Source: Epiperipatus broadwayi (taxonomy: Eukaryota > Onychophora > Udeonychophora > Euonychophora > Peripatidae). From it: a stretch of 64,000 nt of DNA. The notes under the pieces are model-generated. The model had not been told where the DNA came from and made no database searches. It saw nothing but the letters and a program-made list of their open reading frames with translations. Where the stretch lies: assembly GCA_028023455.1 (NCBI GenBank), contig JAQFVV010006449.1, forward strand, positions 188,001-252,000. Reading direction: 5' to 3'. A program made the translations under genes and the position numbers. Shown here piece by piece: positions 11,564-25,098 of this stretch. The number at the start of each line of letters is the position of its first letter. Position 1 is the first letter of the stretch.

Positions 11564-11899
11564 GCACACCTATAAAAATAACCTCAGCTTTGGCTAATCC
11601 ATCCCATGTGTTTGTCCCTATGGGAATAACCTTTGACTTTCTATATGATTTGGGTGATGGTGCATTATCTGAAATACAGTTCAGAAAAGCTGATGATCAT
11701 GAAATTTTATTCCATTATTTTGCTAATGGTTCAAAAATAATAAGTACAAAAGGAATGGGTCCTCGAATTTCAGACTTGAGTAATTGGCAAATGATATACA
11801 TGCTCAGTACAGTTAAAGAAGATAAAGGAGATTATATTTTGACTGTAATCGACACAAATGCTCATTCTGCCTCAGCCACCATTTCTGTGGATGTTACAG
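11564..11899 (+). CDS. Internal exon encoding a cysteine-free Ig-like domain
   Basis: The exon is bounded by a pyrimidine-rich acceptor (ttgtttctactttag) and a near-perfect donor (acag|gtaagt). It is 336 bp and enters and leaves in phase 1, the usual design of shuffled extracellular modules. The single open frame gives 111 whole codons plus split glycine codons at each edge. It starts TPIKITSALAN, has strand-like ITFDFLYD and ILFHYFANGSKIIS, and ends with KEDKGDYILTVIDT followed by alternating residues to VDVT. The D-x-G-x-Y-x-L pattern is the F-strand signature of V/I-set Ig domains, with leucine where the disulfide cysteine normally sits. The domain contains no cysteine at all. Codon choice and complexity differ clearly from the repeats around it. 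It probably belongs to the same gene as 59155-59472. Protein identity is unknown. Confidence 0.82.
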
Positions 11900-12060
11900 G
11901 TAAGTTTTTCATTGCTCTTTATTTCTACACAGACATCATATTTTTTAACAAAACCTCCATTACTCTTTTAAAATTATTGCTTAATTCATTTATACTATAC
12001 ATTTTTTAATTTTTTTAATTGTATTAGGCACTCTCATTTTTTTTCGGACTATACCTCAAC

Positions 12061-12151
<91 letters not shown>
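12061..12151. repeat. (TA)n microsatellite
   Basis: About 90 bp of TA with one central ttataat break, 160 bp after the Ig exon donor. It is followed at once by tataacctacactccc, which looks like the edge of another inserted repeat that I could not delimit. Confidence 0.9.
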
Positions 12152-12155
<4 letters not shown>

Positions 12156-15100
12156 CCTACACTCCCAACACCGCTCATATACATTACATGAGCGAAATGC
12201 CCAGGCACCAGTTCTATTAATGAATAGAACAATATAATAAAATATATTATATAAAACTATTACTGAGACTTTATATTTAAGTTTATGTTCAGCTCAGCTC
12301 AGTGGGAGGCTATAGGCAGTTCTTAAGATACATGATAATAAATGAATAAAAAAAGAAATATTATAAAACATTCAATATAGTGTAAATTCCTTTGTTAATT
12401 AATTATATGATAAAGAATCATAATGTTTATTTGATACAATTTATTAAAATATACTTTAAATCTAATTTCTTCCTTCATCCAAGTACCACCTATACCAGCT
12501 TGCTAAAATTATATTCTTAAACAATTCTATTACTTGGCATATTATAATCTACTCATCTACTTTAATGCCAATCAAGAAATAAATAATAAGATCTCAGGGA
12601 ATTTAACAAACACAGTGAATTAATAAATTTCATTGCCCATAAGTTATAATTTTAAAGTATAAAAAAATATAATGAAACTAATTGACTGAAATATTTTACT
12701 GTGTTTCAATAATAAGATAATGACAGAGATAGAAAATTTTAATCTCATATCATCATCTAACAAATATACTGACTTGGCAACCTTTCAAATACGTTTATCA
12801 AATTGCAAATACCCTTTATAATGTTTGGATTGAGAAAAACAATATTGTCAGATACTAGTAAATTTAATATTATAACTCTCAAAATAATATATCAGTTTTA
12901 TAATAGATTTATGGAATATGGAGATGTGGAAATGAAAATACGAATGTATACAAAATAACTCACGAAACAGTTGTTTTAAATTTAAATAACTAAACAAATT
13001 ATTTATTACAAATAAACAAAATAATTGGGATGAACATAATATTTACAAAATAGGTCTTTGTTTTATAGATTATTAAATTATTAAATCAATCTTTAGCATC
13101 AGTTTGGGATTCCTACTATCTAAACAAATCAATAATAAACTTGAAGATCCCGACTTGGAACACATACTTGCTTAGATGTTTTATCCATACGACAATAAAT
13201 AAATGAAATATCACATTATTAGCCCAACAAAAAAAATATAAACACTTTCGAGAGGATATTACTGTTATTGACAAAATAAATCAAACCATTTATATTTGGC
13301 TTTCAGTAAACCAACTTTCTCTAATTGATTAAATAATCATTCCAATTCCTTATACTTTTTACACATAGCAAAATCATGTTTATTCTGATGATTTGATGAT
13401 TAATTTATATTTAAATAAATACATTGTATTTTAAAATACTTATTTCCTGTTTAAATCTTAATGTTTTATACTTTTATTAACTGAATGTAGTATATTTCCA
13501 AGCATTTATTTCTCATTTTTATATTTCAATAATTCTATACTTTATATACGCGATATTATTTAAATTACGCGCGTGTGTGTACGTTTAAGCAGCAATAATA
13601 TAAAACAATTTTTTTAAAACTCTCCATTCATTAAGGAAACATTATATAATTATTTTATTTCGAACAATGTCGTAATTCATCAATAAATCATGAATTAATC
13701 TTAACAATTTATCTAGCGACATTTTAATTAACACAAAGCTATATTTTTATGATTTTACATACAACACGTTATAAAGGGAATACATATGAGGAGCAGATAA
13801 ACATCTACTGAACACTTCTACCAGAATTCATCTAATTCCATATATACCTTTGGTGGAGATCATCTACTCAACACCAAGAATCCAAGAAAAACGTCACATA
13901 ACTTCCTAAGCATCATTTAATCATCTTTTAACAATAACTCCATTACTTCTAAATACATTATTTGGTGGGGATTTTAAATTCCACAACACCAGGACCCTAA
14001 GAACATCACTTCAAAAATATCATTAATCATACGCATATAAAATAAACTATGCTCTAGTCATGGAAATTATTAACATACATCAAATAAGCAAGATCTTTTA
14101 TCCCTATAAATATTACAACGCAGTCAGATTTCTTTCTATTCTCATAGCTTCTAAAAATATTGAACCTTATAAATACATGCTAGCAGACAAATACCTACAG
14201 ATAATATTAATCTGTTCAACTCAGAAAATACGACAGTGCACGACATCTATGCATAAAAAATATTCACAGATTATACTTTATCACACAAATCTTATAATTG
14301 TGCAAAACAAACACACACTCGCGAATAAAAGTATATATAATATTAACCCTCAATTACCCACTAAACAGGTAATATGATAATTAAATATTGCATTAAGGTA
14401 TAACTATTTTTTAATTTAATAAACTTTAGGTTATGAACGAACTTTCGTTTATTTTTAACAAACTATTTTTATTATACGTTCATCGATTCAAAAAAGATAA
14501 TAATAATAATTCTCACTTTAAGATAATAAAATGTGCAAAATAAATGTAAACCTCTCTAATAATATATTATTAAATTTATTTTTTTCATACTCGTAAGGAA
14601 AATATTAAGACCTATTTGAACACAATCAATTTTTACCGGCATACTACTCATTTAAGTAGCGCGACTCAGGAGACCGTCTTGAAAATCAAAATAACGTAGA
14701 TTATAAAATAAACATAATAATAATAATAATAAAGCTTCTCTATCCATTATATACATTATATATGAGTTAAGTAATAAAAAAAAATAAAAAAAATAAAAAC
14801 ACAAAAGTTATTAGTTTTGTAATTTGAATAAAAAGTTCATTTGCAAAGCTTCACTCCGGGATTATAATAAACAACATAGGACACATTCCAAACCGACTTT
14901 AAATTAAATGCACTTCTGCAGTATAACTTAATAAAAAAAATATATAAGTGTAACTTAAATATACCCACTACTTTCCAATATTCATAACATATCCATTGAG
15001 ACACCAAATCACACAAGCAGTTAATTCCTCCTTTACTATACTGAAAATATATACGATATTCCTCGTGCCGTTAAACATAATTGTCCTTATTATTTTGAAT

Positions 15101-18100
15101 AGCATTCTACACTTTAAATTGTCTTTGGTAATTCCGTGATTAATAATGCTTTATTTGATATTCCATTTTTATTGAAGAGTACCAAAATTTACCAGCAATT
15201 TTGTCAATCAAATTCAATTCAAACAGAAGTAGTTTATATTTTATTTCCTTAATTTATAAATGTGTATTAGCTCCAGATATATCCAATAGTGAATACTGTT
15301 ATCTAATTATGAAGAATTTAAACATGGTATGCTCTATCAAGATAGACACATCCTTAAGTCTATGTATAATCCTCGCAAGACATAGCACGAAAAATAGTGA
15401 GAACAAAATGTATTCTATATAACAGTCTGCATACGTTTTCCATATAACAAAAAAAAAAAAAACATTGCTTAATGATAAAATGATAATAGTTATGTAAACC
15501 ATTCTTATTTAAAACTGGAATTAAATAAAATGATATAAACTGCATGATATTAATATACATTTTTACAAGAGCAACAGTGACGAAAAGATTAGTTTAGAAT
15601 GTCTAAATTGAGAAAGAATGTAAAACTGAGTACCTCTTTAAAGTTTAGTGCTGCATATTAAAATTAGTTCCTTCCATGATATATTTCATATAATCTGACT
15701 TCAGCAATTAACTTTAATTGCTTGAAAACTATAAGTCACTGTTTTTTTAGCTCTAATTCTTTACAAAGCTAATTTTTACATACTGGGGAGCTTTATTAAA
15801 AAGCTCTCTCTAGCGACAGTTCATTTGCTTCTCTTGTTACTAGGTTACTCCCATGCATTTTTCCAGCTCTGCTAATTACATATGCAAAAAAAAAAATCTT
15901 TACAAACAAAAAAAAAATCATTTCTGATTTTTAGAATTAAATGACAAAAAAAAAAATTACAAATAATTAAAATAAATATCTTTTACAACCTTGAAAGAAA
16001 AATGAATTTTAATTAGCTATCAAATAAAAATGATTAATAATTCATTAAATTTATAAAATAATCCATTGATCTAACTATCTATTAATTACTGAAAAAATAT
16101 GTATTGGTTAATTATTTAAGATGACTACTGTAGTTTAAATGTTTTTTTTTTATTGTGAATGTACTATTGTTGGATGTTATTTAAAGGATGAAAATGAAAT
16201 GAAACATAATGCAGTCAAACATGCATACACATGCACTACAACCTTAATATTGAACTGTCTTAATTAAATATAATTGAAACTGCTATTAACTGTGTACAAA
16301 AGGATAAGCATTAATAAATAATGGATTTTAAAACCATTCAACTAAATATTATACTAACACAAGATAACTTTGCATTTTTCCAACAAAATATATGAATTTC
16401 ATTAACAAACAACCCCCATTCCTTACGTTATATACCTCATTAACAATAATAATACTAATAAATACTTATCAAGTGATCAATAAACTTCATAACAACCCAT
16501 ATTTAAACCTTAAACAATCTTGTTCAAAAATTTTTAAAATTCTAAGGTTATTTCATTTTTTTTTTATAATACAATATAGCTATTTAATTAAGATACAAGG
16601 TATCTTAAACCCTTGTGCCCATTCAGATGGCCACAATATATATATATAATATTTCAATTATAATTACAATATTATTTTAATTAACGGATATTTTATTTAT
16701 TGTATGTATATATATATATATATTGTATCAAGAACTTACCCTATGATAATGCTGATGGTACCTATATTGATGACTCAAATATATTGTATCCTTATGATTG
16801 GGTTTGATGTTTGTCAAGCCCTATTTAAATGTCCAATTATATAAAAATTTTAAATTTAATTTGTGATAATTAAATAACAACTATTCAATATTAAATAGGT
16901 ATATTATATTAGTGGTTTGTTATCATAATTAATAAATTATAAGTAAATTTAGTCAATCAATTTCCTGTGAGTGTTAAAAAATTAGACTGCTCAAGATGTG
17001 TGTTAGGCCCTCTGCAAGATTGTATGAGAGACTTTTTATATGTAGTCTGTCAGATGGACTAATTTTAATAGTATTAAAAATAATAAATTATTAATGTTAG
17101 GATTAAGTTAAAAGTATAAATATATTTTGGTATTCTGTTATTAAATAACTGCAAAAAGTCTTAAAATTATGACTATTCTAAATTAATTATTATAATTAAT
17201 TTTTGAGCATTGTTTCTAAGGAAATTTAAAATAGTTTTGAGCAAATTAATTAGTTATCACTTATGCTACTAGATGGAGAATTGTTAATTGTATGTTAATG
17301 TATGCACGTACCATAATTCAATTGTTTGTCAATTTGTACAATGATTTTTTTTGATAAAAGTGGGTTAACACAGACCTTTTACAAGAGAAAAACTAGGAAG
17401 AAGAAAGAAAAACATAGGAGAACAAAGAGAATTAAACGGAAAAATGATAACATCTGAAAATAATGTAACTGGAAATTATTAAAAAGTAAAATTGAATTTG
17501 AATTGAATTAAAAATGGAATTACATTGTATTTTGACTTGCAACTAATGAAGTACGATCTCCATTTGTCTAACATACGCGAAACTCATCACTGCTGTCAAT
17601 TTATAATTGTAAAGGTTCACATTTAAAACTGGCAGACATATTGGGAAGAGCCCACCAAAACAGTAAATGTTTGTAAGCTTGAATTTTTTTTCTGTATAAG
17701 TATTTTAATTATTATATTTATTGCGTGCATTATAAAATTAATTATGATTTATTTAGGATTGCACGAAGAAGGGAAGGCAGATTATATTGTCCATTGAGTG
17801 AGAATCAATTTAAAAATGGGCAGAACTGTAATAGGAGATACTTAATGTTTTATTGCTGTTTTCGAATTTATAAGACAGTTACAAAATGTTGCAATCAATT
17901 TGAAATATATTAAAGGTAACTTTATATGATACATTTTTATTATGCTATTTTAATTCCATTTGGTCAAGAGAAAAAAATATTATATTGCAATTAAATAAAA
18001 AGTGTATTAATAATTTATACCTACCTGATAAAATAAAATAAATGAAATTGTAAAGATTTAGTTAACAGATGGAATTGACATATTTATAAAACAGTTGTAA

Positions 18101-18589
18101 AATCTTATTGAAATTTAATCAAATGTGAAGTTAAATGTTGATATATTGTCATTGTCAAGTTAAATGTTGATATAGTAATTATTGTGATAATAACATTGTG
18201 GGTTGGATTTCTAATGTGTTAATTATTTAATAGCTGCAGAAAGGAGTTTGCTATTAACTAAAAGGAGACCCTTTGATTCCTCTTGGAGGCCTTAAAGGAA
18301 CTGAGCAGGGCAAAATAACCACTCAATACATTCTTATCATTGCAGCTGTTATTACTATGTGATAGTATATGAACATGGATGGGCTGCTCACCAACATGCA
18401 TTAGCCAATATGGTGAGTTTATTAGCTTTTTACCTCTAAGTTTAAGATCAAGTAACACCGTGGTCTTTCTTCTCTATTGCCTGATAAGGCACAATGTATG
18501 TTTGTTTAAATGATAAATATTTTTTCCAATAGATATATAAAATTATGACAGACAAAAATAAATTATGGCATTTATTTCCAGGAGGCTAT
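12152..18589. other. AT-rich intronic stretch, no gene
   Basis: About 6.4 kb with no convincing exon. The 105-codon frame at 14060-14377 is of a length expected by chance at this base composition and has no domain. A divergent direct repeat lies at about 13845-14030. Short TA tracts occur near 16632 and 16706. Nothing else could be assigned. Confidence 0.55.
13845..14030 (+). repeat. Divergent direct repeat, about 112-bp spacing
   Basis: The phrase tttggtggagatcat...caacaccaagaatccaagaa...acatca near 13851 recurs as tttggtggggatttt...caacaccaggaccctaagaa...acatca near 13962. Both units end in cattaatcat-like sequence. It is an old tandem duplication without an open frame. Confidence 0.5.
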
Positions 18590-18615
18590 AAAGTCATCAA
18601 CCATGTTGGTGGTTG

Positions 18616-19209
18616 ATGGCAGAGGGTAGTAAGAATCCCCTGATTGTGGACCCAGGCTGCCATTTGATGATGACATTTTATTTAGGGACTTGCAACTACA
18701 GATCACTTTCAAGTGAAGGTAGATTGCAAGAATTAGAAGAACTGTCTTATATTGAATGGGAAATTATTGGACTTTATGATGCTAGAAGAAAAGATAAAAA
18801 GACAATTGATTTAAAAAGTGGATATGTACTCTATTATAAAAGTACAAATATTGAAAATACAAGTGGATTAGGATACAATATAAATAAAAAAAATGGAAGA
18901 ACAAACAATATTGTGGAGATTGATGGTGTATCAGACAGAATGGTAAGATTAGTTATACAACTTAATAGCAGATACCAAATGCAGATAATTCAGGTTTATG
19001 CCCTAACAAGTTATTATAGTGATGAAGTAGTAGAAGATTTTTATATGGATGTACAAAAGGCTTTTGATCAGAGTAAACAACATTTTAAAATTGTTATGGG
19101 AGACTTTAATGCTAGAATTGGTAAACAAATGAAAGATGAAAGTGCTGTAGGTAATTTTGGTTATGGTCATAGAAATGAGAGAGGACATAGACTTATGGAG
19201 TTTGCATAA
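18616..19209 (+). pseudogene. RTE endonuclease (APE-like), main fragment
   Basis: About 197 codons of the exonuclease-endonuclease-phosphatase domain that nicks target DNA for reverse transcription. Visible landmarks are LGTCNYRSLSSEGRLQELE (usually GTWNVRTL), IGLYDARRK, where the catalytic Glu of the usual ETR motif is Asp, QVYALTSYYSDEVVEDFY, and MGDFNARIG, the conserved GDFN motif near residue 162. The frame ends prematurely in MEFA followed by taa, where relatives read on through. The mutated catalytic residue and the stop indicate it is inactive. An ATG at 18616 is the first in frame, but the true element start may lie upstream. Confidence 0.85.
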
Positions 19210-19227
19210 AAAGAAAAACTTTATGTT

Positions 19228-19434
19228 ATGAATTATTTCTTTGAGAAAAATGCTAGAAGGAAATCAATATGGAAGCATTCAAATGAAGGTGCAGCAAAAT
19301 TGGATTATATTTTCACTAACAGAAAATACTTATTTCAAGATTGTAATGTTCTTAATAAATTTAACACAAGAATTGATCATCTAATAGTCAGATGTAAGAT
19401 ATGTCTTAATATAAAATTAGAGAGGCAAAAATGA
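19228..19434 (+). pseudogene. RTE endonuclease, C-terminal fragment
   Basis: This continues the same domain after a stop. It reads NYFFEKNARRKSIWKHSN, then LDYIFTNRK, FNTRIDHLIVR and NIKLERQK. The conserved Ser-Asp-His of the endonuclease appears as Ile-Asp-His, so the catalytic His is kept while its neighbour is changed. It belongs to the same original protein as 18616-19209. Confidence 0.8.
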
Positions 19435-20037
19435 TTTAGAATAACAATATTTAGAGTTCATATTTCTAATCTTCAGAAAAATTATAATGAAATTAAATTA
19501 CAACTTACAAATCGGTTTCAAGTATTAGTAGATTTTGAACATGATTCAGATATGAATGAAATTAATATAAAAATAATTGATAGACTTATAAAAACTGTAA
19601 TAAAGATAGCTGGAAAAAGCCGCAATTGATGAAGAAAATTTTTACAGAGACTAGAGAATTTATAAAGAAAAGAGAGAATATGAAAATATACAAAAATGAT
19701 GCATTAAAAAGGAATGAATATTTCGAATTTTGTAAAATGATGCAGAAATGAGTTGAAAATGATAGAAGAATGTATAACTGTGAACTAGGAAGGAAAGCTG
19801 TAGAAGAGAATAAAAGTCTCAAGAGTGGAAAACAACATTTTGGTACTGGTAGAAAATTTATATCTGCAATAAGAAAAAGAGATAGAATTATCACTAAAAT
19901 GAGAGATTACATCCTGATATAAGTAAAACTTTTATCAAGAATTATATAATAGTAATGAATGAATACTTTCTACTTCTATTACATCTTCCAAATTGCCCAG
20001 AATGTTAAATGAAGAAGGGAGACATGCAATTAAATGT

Positions 20038-21137
20038 ATGAAGAAAGGAAAGGCTCAAGGTAATAATAGAATTATAATTGATATATTAAAGGAAGCAGGT
20101 GAAAAATAGAAATTTTTGTAGCAAAGTTATATGCCAAATATCTAAATGATAAAGATGTACCAGATTACAGGCCTATCAGCTTTTGATCAGTTTTATGCAA
20201 AATTTATACCAAGATAATTACAACCCATTTACAGAGAACATTCGATTTCCTCCAACCAAAAAAAGAAACTCAATTTAAAAGTCATTTTAGTAGAGTAGAT
20301 CATATCCAGGTATTGAAATAATTTATAAAAAAAAAAAATGAATACGAGTTGCCATTATGCTTTGGATTTGTAGATTATGAAAAGGCATTTGATTCTCTAA
20401 ACACTAATTCAGTGATTAAAACATTGGATCATCAAGTCATAGATGCAGGATATTGTCATATTTGAAATAATATTTATAAAAATGTAACTGCAACAATTAT
20501 ATCACATAATCATACTAGGAAAATCAACATTGTAGCAGTTTAAGACAGGGTGACTCCAATCACCAATACTTTTTACAGCAGTGCTGTAAAAAAATTTTGT
20601 GGCTTAAAATGAGAAGCTAAAGGAGTGAAAGTAAATGGATATTACTTAAGTCATTTAGATTTTGCAGATGATGTAGTTGTTTTTGCAAATAATGCTTCAG
20701 AGCTTTAGGAAATGTTGCAGAAGTTATCAGGTGAAAGTAGGGAAGTGGGACTAAAGATAAATATTAAAAATACTAAAGTAATATTTAATGGATTTTCTCA
20801 AAATTGAAAGAAGTTAACAGTTACAAATACCTTGGACAGATGATTAATACATAGGGAACATAATGGATAAAATTAATCATAGAATTAGACTTGTTTGGAA
20901 TTCTTTTGGTAGAAATAACTTGATACAAAAAGAAATGTGTCTATGTGTTTGAAAAGGAAGTTTTTTAATAAATGTGGTTTACCATTTCCTACTTGTGGAT
21001 CTGAGAAATGGACACTTAATAGAAGAGCAGTACAGAGACATCAGACCACTCAAAGAAATATTGAGAGATGTATGCTAATTGTAACAAAAAGAGATCAAAA
21101 ATACAATATGTGGTTAAAAACAAATATGTGTTACTGA
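20038..21137 (+). pseudogene. RTE reverse transcriptase, multiply broken
   Basis: Pieces in three frames cover the polymerase: KKGKAQGNNRIIIDILKEAG (fingers), VPDYRPISF, LCFGFVDYEKAFDSL (motif A), SHLDFADDVVVFA (motif C, catalytic Asp pair intact), LKINIKNTKVIFNGFSQ, and the C-terminal EKWTLNRRAVQRH to IERCML. At least a dozen stops or shifts separate them, so no enzyme is made. The motif order and spacing match the RTE family. Confidence 0.82.
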
Positions 21138-21390
21138 CTTCATATGGATATATTGCTAGAGGAGATTATAATAGATGGACAATTTTAATCTTAAATTGAA
21201 ATCCAAAAGATTGTAAAAGACCCAGAAAGAGACCACATGTGAGATGGATGGTTGAAATAAAAAAGTGTGCAGGGGTGATGTGGAGAAGAGAAGCTAAAGA
21301 TCAGAGAAGATGGATTGAACTTTCATCCTGCAATGGATTGATAATGTTTGATGATGATGAATTATTAAATAATGCCATTAATCTTTAAAA

Positions 21391-24300
21391 TGTATAAAGT
21401 TCGTATGTGATGGTGAAATAAGAATCAATGTTAGTCTTCAACGTACATTTTCTCCTTAATTCCCAGAATAACAGTGTTGAAGCTAACAGATGAAAACTAT
21501 GATTCTACAGCAACAAACCAAAATTATAATTTAAGCTAATAAATAAATATAAAATATATTTCATTTGGGAAAGAACATTCGTTAATCACATAATGCTGTA
21601 GATGGTTCTTTTAAGAACTACAATCAAGATTTCATTGTCTTAGTTACAAGAAGGAATGTGACGAAGAAGCTTATGTAGTGATGTTTATTAATATTATAAT
21701 AATATATGTTTTGTCTTGTATTGTTGTATAACTTATTAATACAGATATAATGCCTGTTTTTGTGTAAATAAATTCAACTGGGGATAACTATAAATTTGAT
21801 CAAATATAAAAAATGATAAAATAATATTATTTATGATCAATTATGTTCTTATTTAAAATATGAACCCAGGTAGGAAACTATTATAGTTTATTCTCAATCC
21901 TTTTCTTTTTAGGATAAAAGCTACAATGGTTGAATAATAATAATAAATGGATAGTATATAATTTTGATTAATTTAAATGCATTAATTATAGCATATTTTA
22001 TGTGTAATAGTTAACTAATTACTAGCTAATGCCAACTATAGTTATCATTCATTCTCAAATTGATAATGATACTTATAAATTTTATATGCAAAATAGTTAT
22101 ATATTCCATTTTTCTAGTGTCTTTATATATTGGTGGTAATTAATATTAATATTAGATTTATCTGTTGTCATGTTAAATGCTAATAATGATGAGTGTATAA
22201 TATTTTGGAATATGTGGCAGTTTCATGATGTATTACATCAGGTGAACTTATTATCCTTTTCTGAGTGATGATATAAATGACCATCATGGGTAAATCATAA
22301 ATAATGATTATTAAACTTTGAGCAAATTAATGCCACCCTTTTCTTATGTATTGATATAGTTATTAAATAAGGGGTTAACCCATCTGTTTTTCTCCTATCC
22401 CTAAAGGAGATCCAGAAGTGACACTTAGATTTCAAACCATATGTTTGTATAGTTATTTCAAACAAGTGATTACTCTGCCCTTTCTTTTATCTCCCCCAAA
22501 GATGCTCCAGAAGTAACACCAGGATTAATGACCATATACAGTGATGAGATGATCATGGTCTAGATTGTTACTTTGTTCTCTTTGCCTTAGCTCAACACCA
22601 TTATATCTTTGAACATACTATATGTTTTATTATGTTCATATTTCTATGTTCTAATGGTTTGGTGTTGTTAACAGCAGAATTGTTTCTGAAATATGGTATT
22701 TGAAAATATAGATTATACTCCATTTAACATCTTCTTTCTATGACACCAGCCTCCAAAAAAAGGAGCAGGCCTAGCTCTGTATTTTCCAGCCCCCAAGGTT
22801 TAAAGGAGTAAGGTTTTGCAAAGATTTTTGCTTTATTTTGGTTGAGTATAGCTTATAGGGTCTATATCGATATGATCATTTGGGTGTCTATGCTGCAGTG
22901 TATACTTATAGTTCAGTGGCCAGATTTTGTGTCCATCCAAGGATTTCAGGTTACTATGCATTCTTTTGCTGTCAGATTGTCATCAGATCTCTAATAAAAG
23001 AATTAATATATAGTTTTGACAAGAACTTGTTTTTGTACATGCATTTTCTACCTGTCAAAACATGTTATTCAATATAACATGAGCTGGAACTCAAAAAATG
23101 TACTTCAAACCCAGTCAAGCCACAGATTTAGTTCAGGGATTCCAACCTGGATTTGAACCTATTCTCAAAGCCCAGGATCAAACACCTAATGAATAAATAT
23201 AATGATGGCACATGAGAATTTATTCTAAATCCGGCCCACTAGCAGAGCAGAGAAGACAATGAGACTTATTAACTACATTATAACTTAAATACAATAGGCA
23301 TACACCTAGTTGTATGTGTGGAAGAAAATATAAAAAGTTATTTGAATGACACAAATAAGATAGACAATAAAATATTTTAATATAACAATAAAATTTTATA
23401 CTGTCCTTTAACCATTAAACTGCTAATTTTATTATTGGTTGTATGAGGTAAAAATCAAAGCTTTTAATTGGCCAACTCACAAACTGAAGACAAACCCAAT
23501 TGTTAAAATATATCCACTTATAATATTAAATTCACTTCAGATTCATTTATAAAAAGTATATTAATGATTTGTCAGGTTATGAAAAAAATGTAAGTTCTTT
23601 CAAAAATAAATTTCTATTTATTTATTATAAAATATTCAATTTCAGCAAAATAAAAGTGAACATATAAACAAAGAGTTTGTGATGTAAATGCTTTTCACAT
23701 TATAGAAAATTAAAGATTTCTTTTTGCTAAATCTTAAATATTTTTACTAAAATATTCAATGTTTTTCGAAAATAATTTTGTTTTTTTAGTATACTATATG
23801 AAAATGATTTGTAATTTCTGAAAATATACTTTTAATATACTTTAAATCATATTAGAAATGAAAATCTCAGTGTTTTTCTTTATTTTCTTTGATCAGGCGG
23901 TTTCTTTGTTCTTTCCAGCCAATCAGAATGTCTTTGTCGGCTGAAAGCTGGCTGAGAGACAATCACCATCAAGCTTATTTCTTTGTTTAGCTTTAAATGT
24001 CGTCTTATTGATTTTTTACTTGTAAAATAATTCAAAAGAGGGCACCATCTTACAGAACTTTTAAAAATCTAACTAAAGAGTCTAAAATGACTATCCTAGC
24101 ATTAAAAATTAACGGAATTAGTGTGACATCAATCGTCAACAAGAAGCCTCGTAAGCATCATCTGAAGTGTTAATGGTGCATGAATGAGTGGTCTACCAAA
24201 CAGTAGATAATTACATATTGAAATTCATGCTAAAGGTTTTCATATGGTCTTTGATTACCTAAATAGTATATATAATTTAATACGCATCTTTGTTGTGTAC

Positions 24301-24411
24301 GTATTAAGATGCCAATCATTTATTAAAAGATTTACATAAGATTCCTAGTAAAGCTTTGGATTACCATGCTGAAACATGGTGACTAACATATTATTTTCAG
24401 AATTATATGAG

Positions 24412-24412
<1 letters not shown>
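21391..24412. other. AT-rich intronic stretch, no gene
   Basis: No exon could be supported. Around 22395-22545 two similar phrases, ggagatccagaagtgacac and gatgctccagaagtaacac, lie about 120 bp apart and look like old repeat fragments. Near 22740-22810 and 23100-23190 there are GC-richer patches that may be SINE debris. Confidence 0.5.

Positions 24413-24507
<95 letters not shown>
24413..24507. repeat. (TA)n microsatellite
   Basis: About 95 bp of pure TA repeat. The 70-codon frame across it (Ile-Tyr repeats) is an artefact of the repeat. Confidence 0.95.
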
Positions 24508-24509
<2 letters not shown>

Positions 24510-25098
24510 AAAAACTATTTTCACACCATTGACATCCTGAAAATAAATAAACCTCACTTGAATATATATATATAGTGAATTTTATGACAAACTATTTATT
24601 GAAGATATTTAAAAGATAGAATGCTTGATTTTCCCCAAAGGCATATACTCTTAAATACAGAAACAATAACTTACAATGATGGGATTGTATAACAAAATTG
24701 AAATAACATTATTTATTAATCAAATTAGTAGTATTTAGAATTTACATATATATTTTGAGCAAAGCACAATTTTCATATTACAGCACTAAAATTAGGTCAT
24801 AAGCAAAAGAAATAATAATATGAAGAAGTTGTGGTACTGACATAATGACAAAGAAATAACAGGAAAATTGTGCTTCAGGACAAAAGATGAAATCTAAGAC
24901 CCCCTTTTTGGTCAGTGCTTAGAGAAAAATGGTAAAACATAGTGTGTGCCAGGAATACTGGAATCACCAATGCTGAAGGCCTTTTTATATGGAGTAAGTC
25001 CCAGGAAGTTCAAATATCCATGGGACAGGACATAAAGAGAAATTTAGGGGTTCAATCCTGTTGCAATCCCCATATTAGAAGCATATATATATATATAT
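24508..25098. other. AT-rich stretch, no gene
   Basis: Nothing recognisable except a short ttcaatcc-type phrase near 25050 and a 15-bp TA tract next to the following LTR. Confidence 0.5.

Larger units (their letters stand above)
18590..21390 (+). mobile_element. RTE LINE copy 2, near full length, decayed
   Basis: This is one element of about 2.8 kb with the RTE order of endonuclease then reverse transcriptase in a single original ORF. The endonuclease is at 18616-19434 and the finger region (KKGKAQGN) at about 20038. The palm motif YEKAFDS is near 20377, SHLDFADD has its FADD codons at 20661-20672, and the C-terminal WTLNRRA and IERCML are near 21010-21070. Many stops and shifts break the polymerase part. 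The family is the one that yields craniofacial-development-protein-2-like endonuclease annotations in animals. The copy at 6425-7415 matches its 3' third. It is inserted in sense orientation in the presumed intron of the Ig-domain gene. Exact ends were not marked by a target-site duplication that I could see. Confidence 0.88.

Noticed and set aside
12152-12320. Start of another family A LTR (tataacctacactccc, later gctcagctcagtgggaggc)
   Set aside because: Only the first bases and a short phrase resemble family A. The following kilobases do not align, so it was not annotated as a copy.
14060-14377. 105-codon frame as a gene
   Set aside because: Low-complexity Ile/Asn/Lys/Tyr-rich translation of AT-rich DNA, with no domain, no splice context and no G+C rise.
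22395-22545. Possible exon after a pyrimidine-rich stretch ending in cccccaaag
   Set aside because: No matching donor, no long frame, and the phrase is a repeat of one 120 bp upstream, so repeat debris is likelier.
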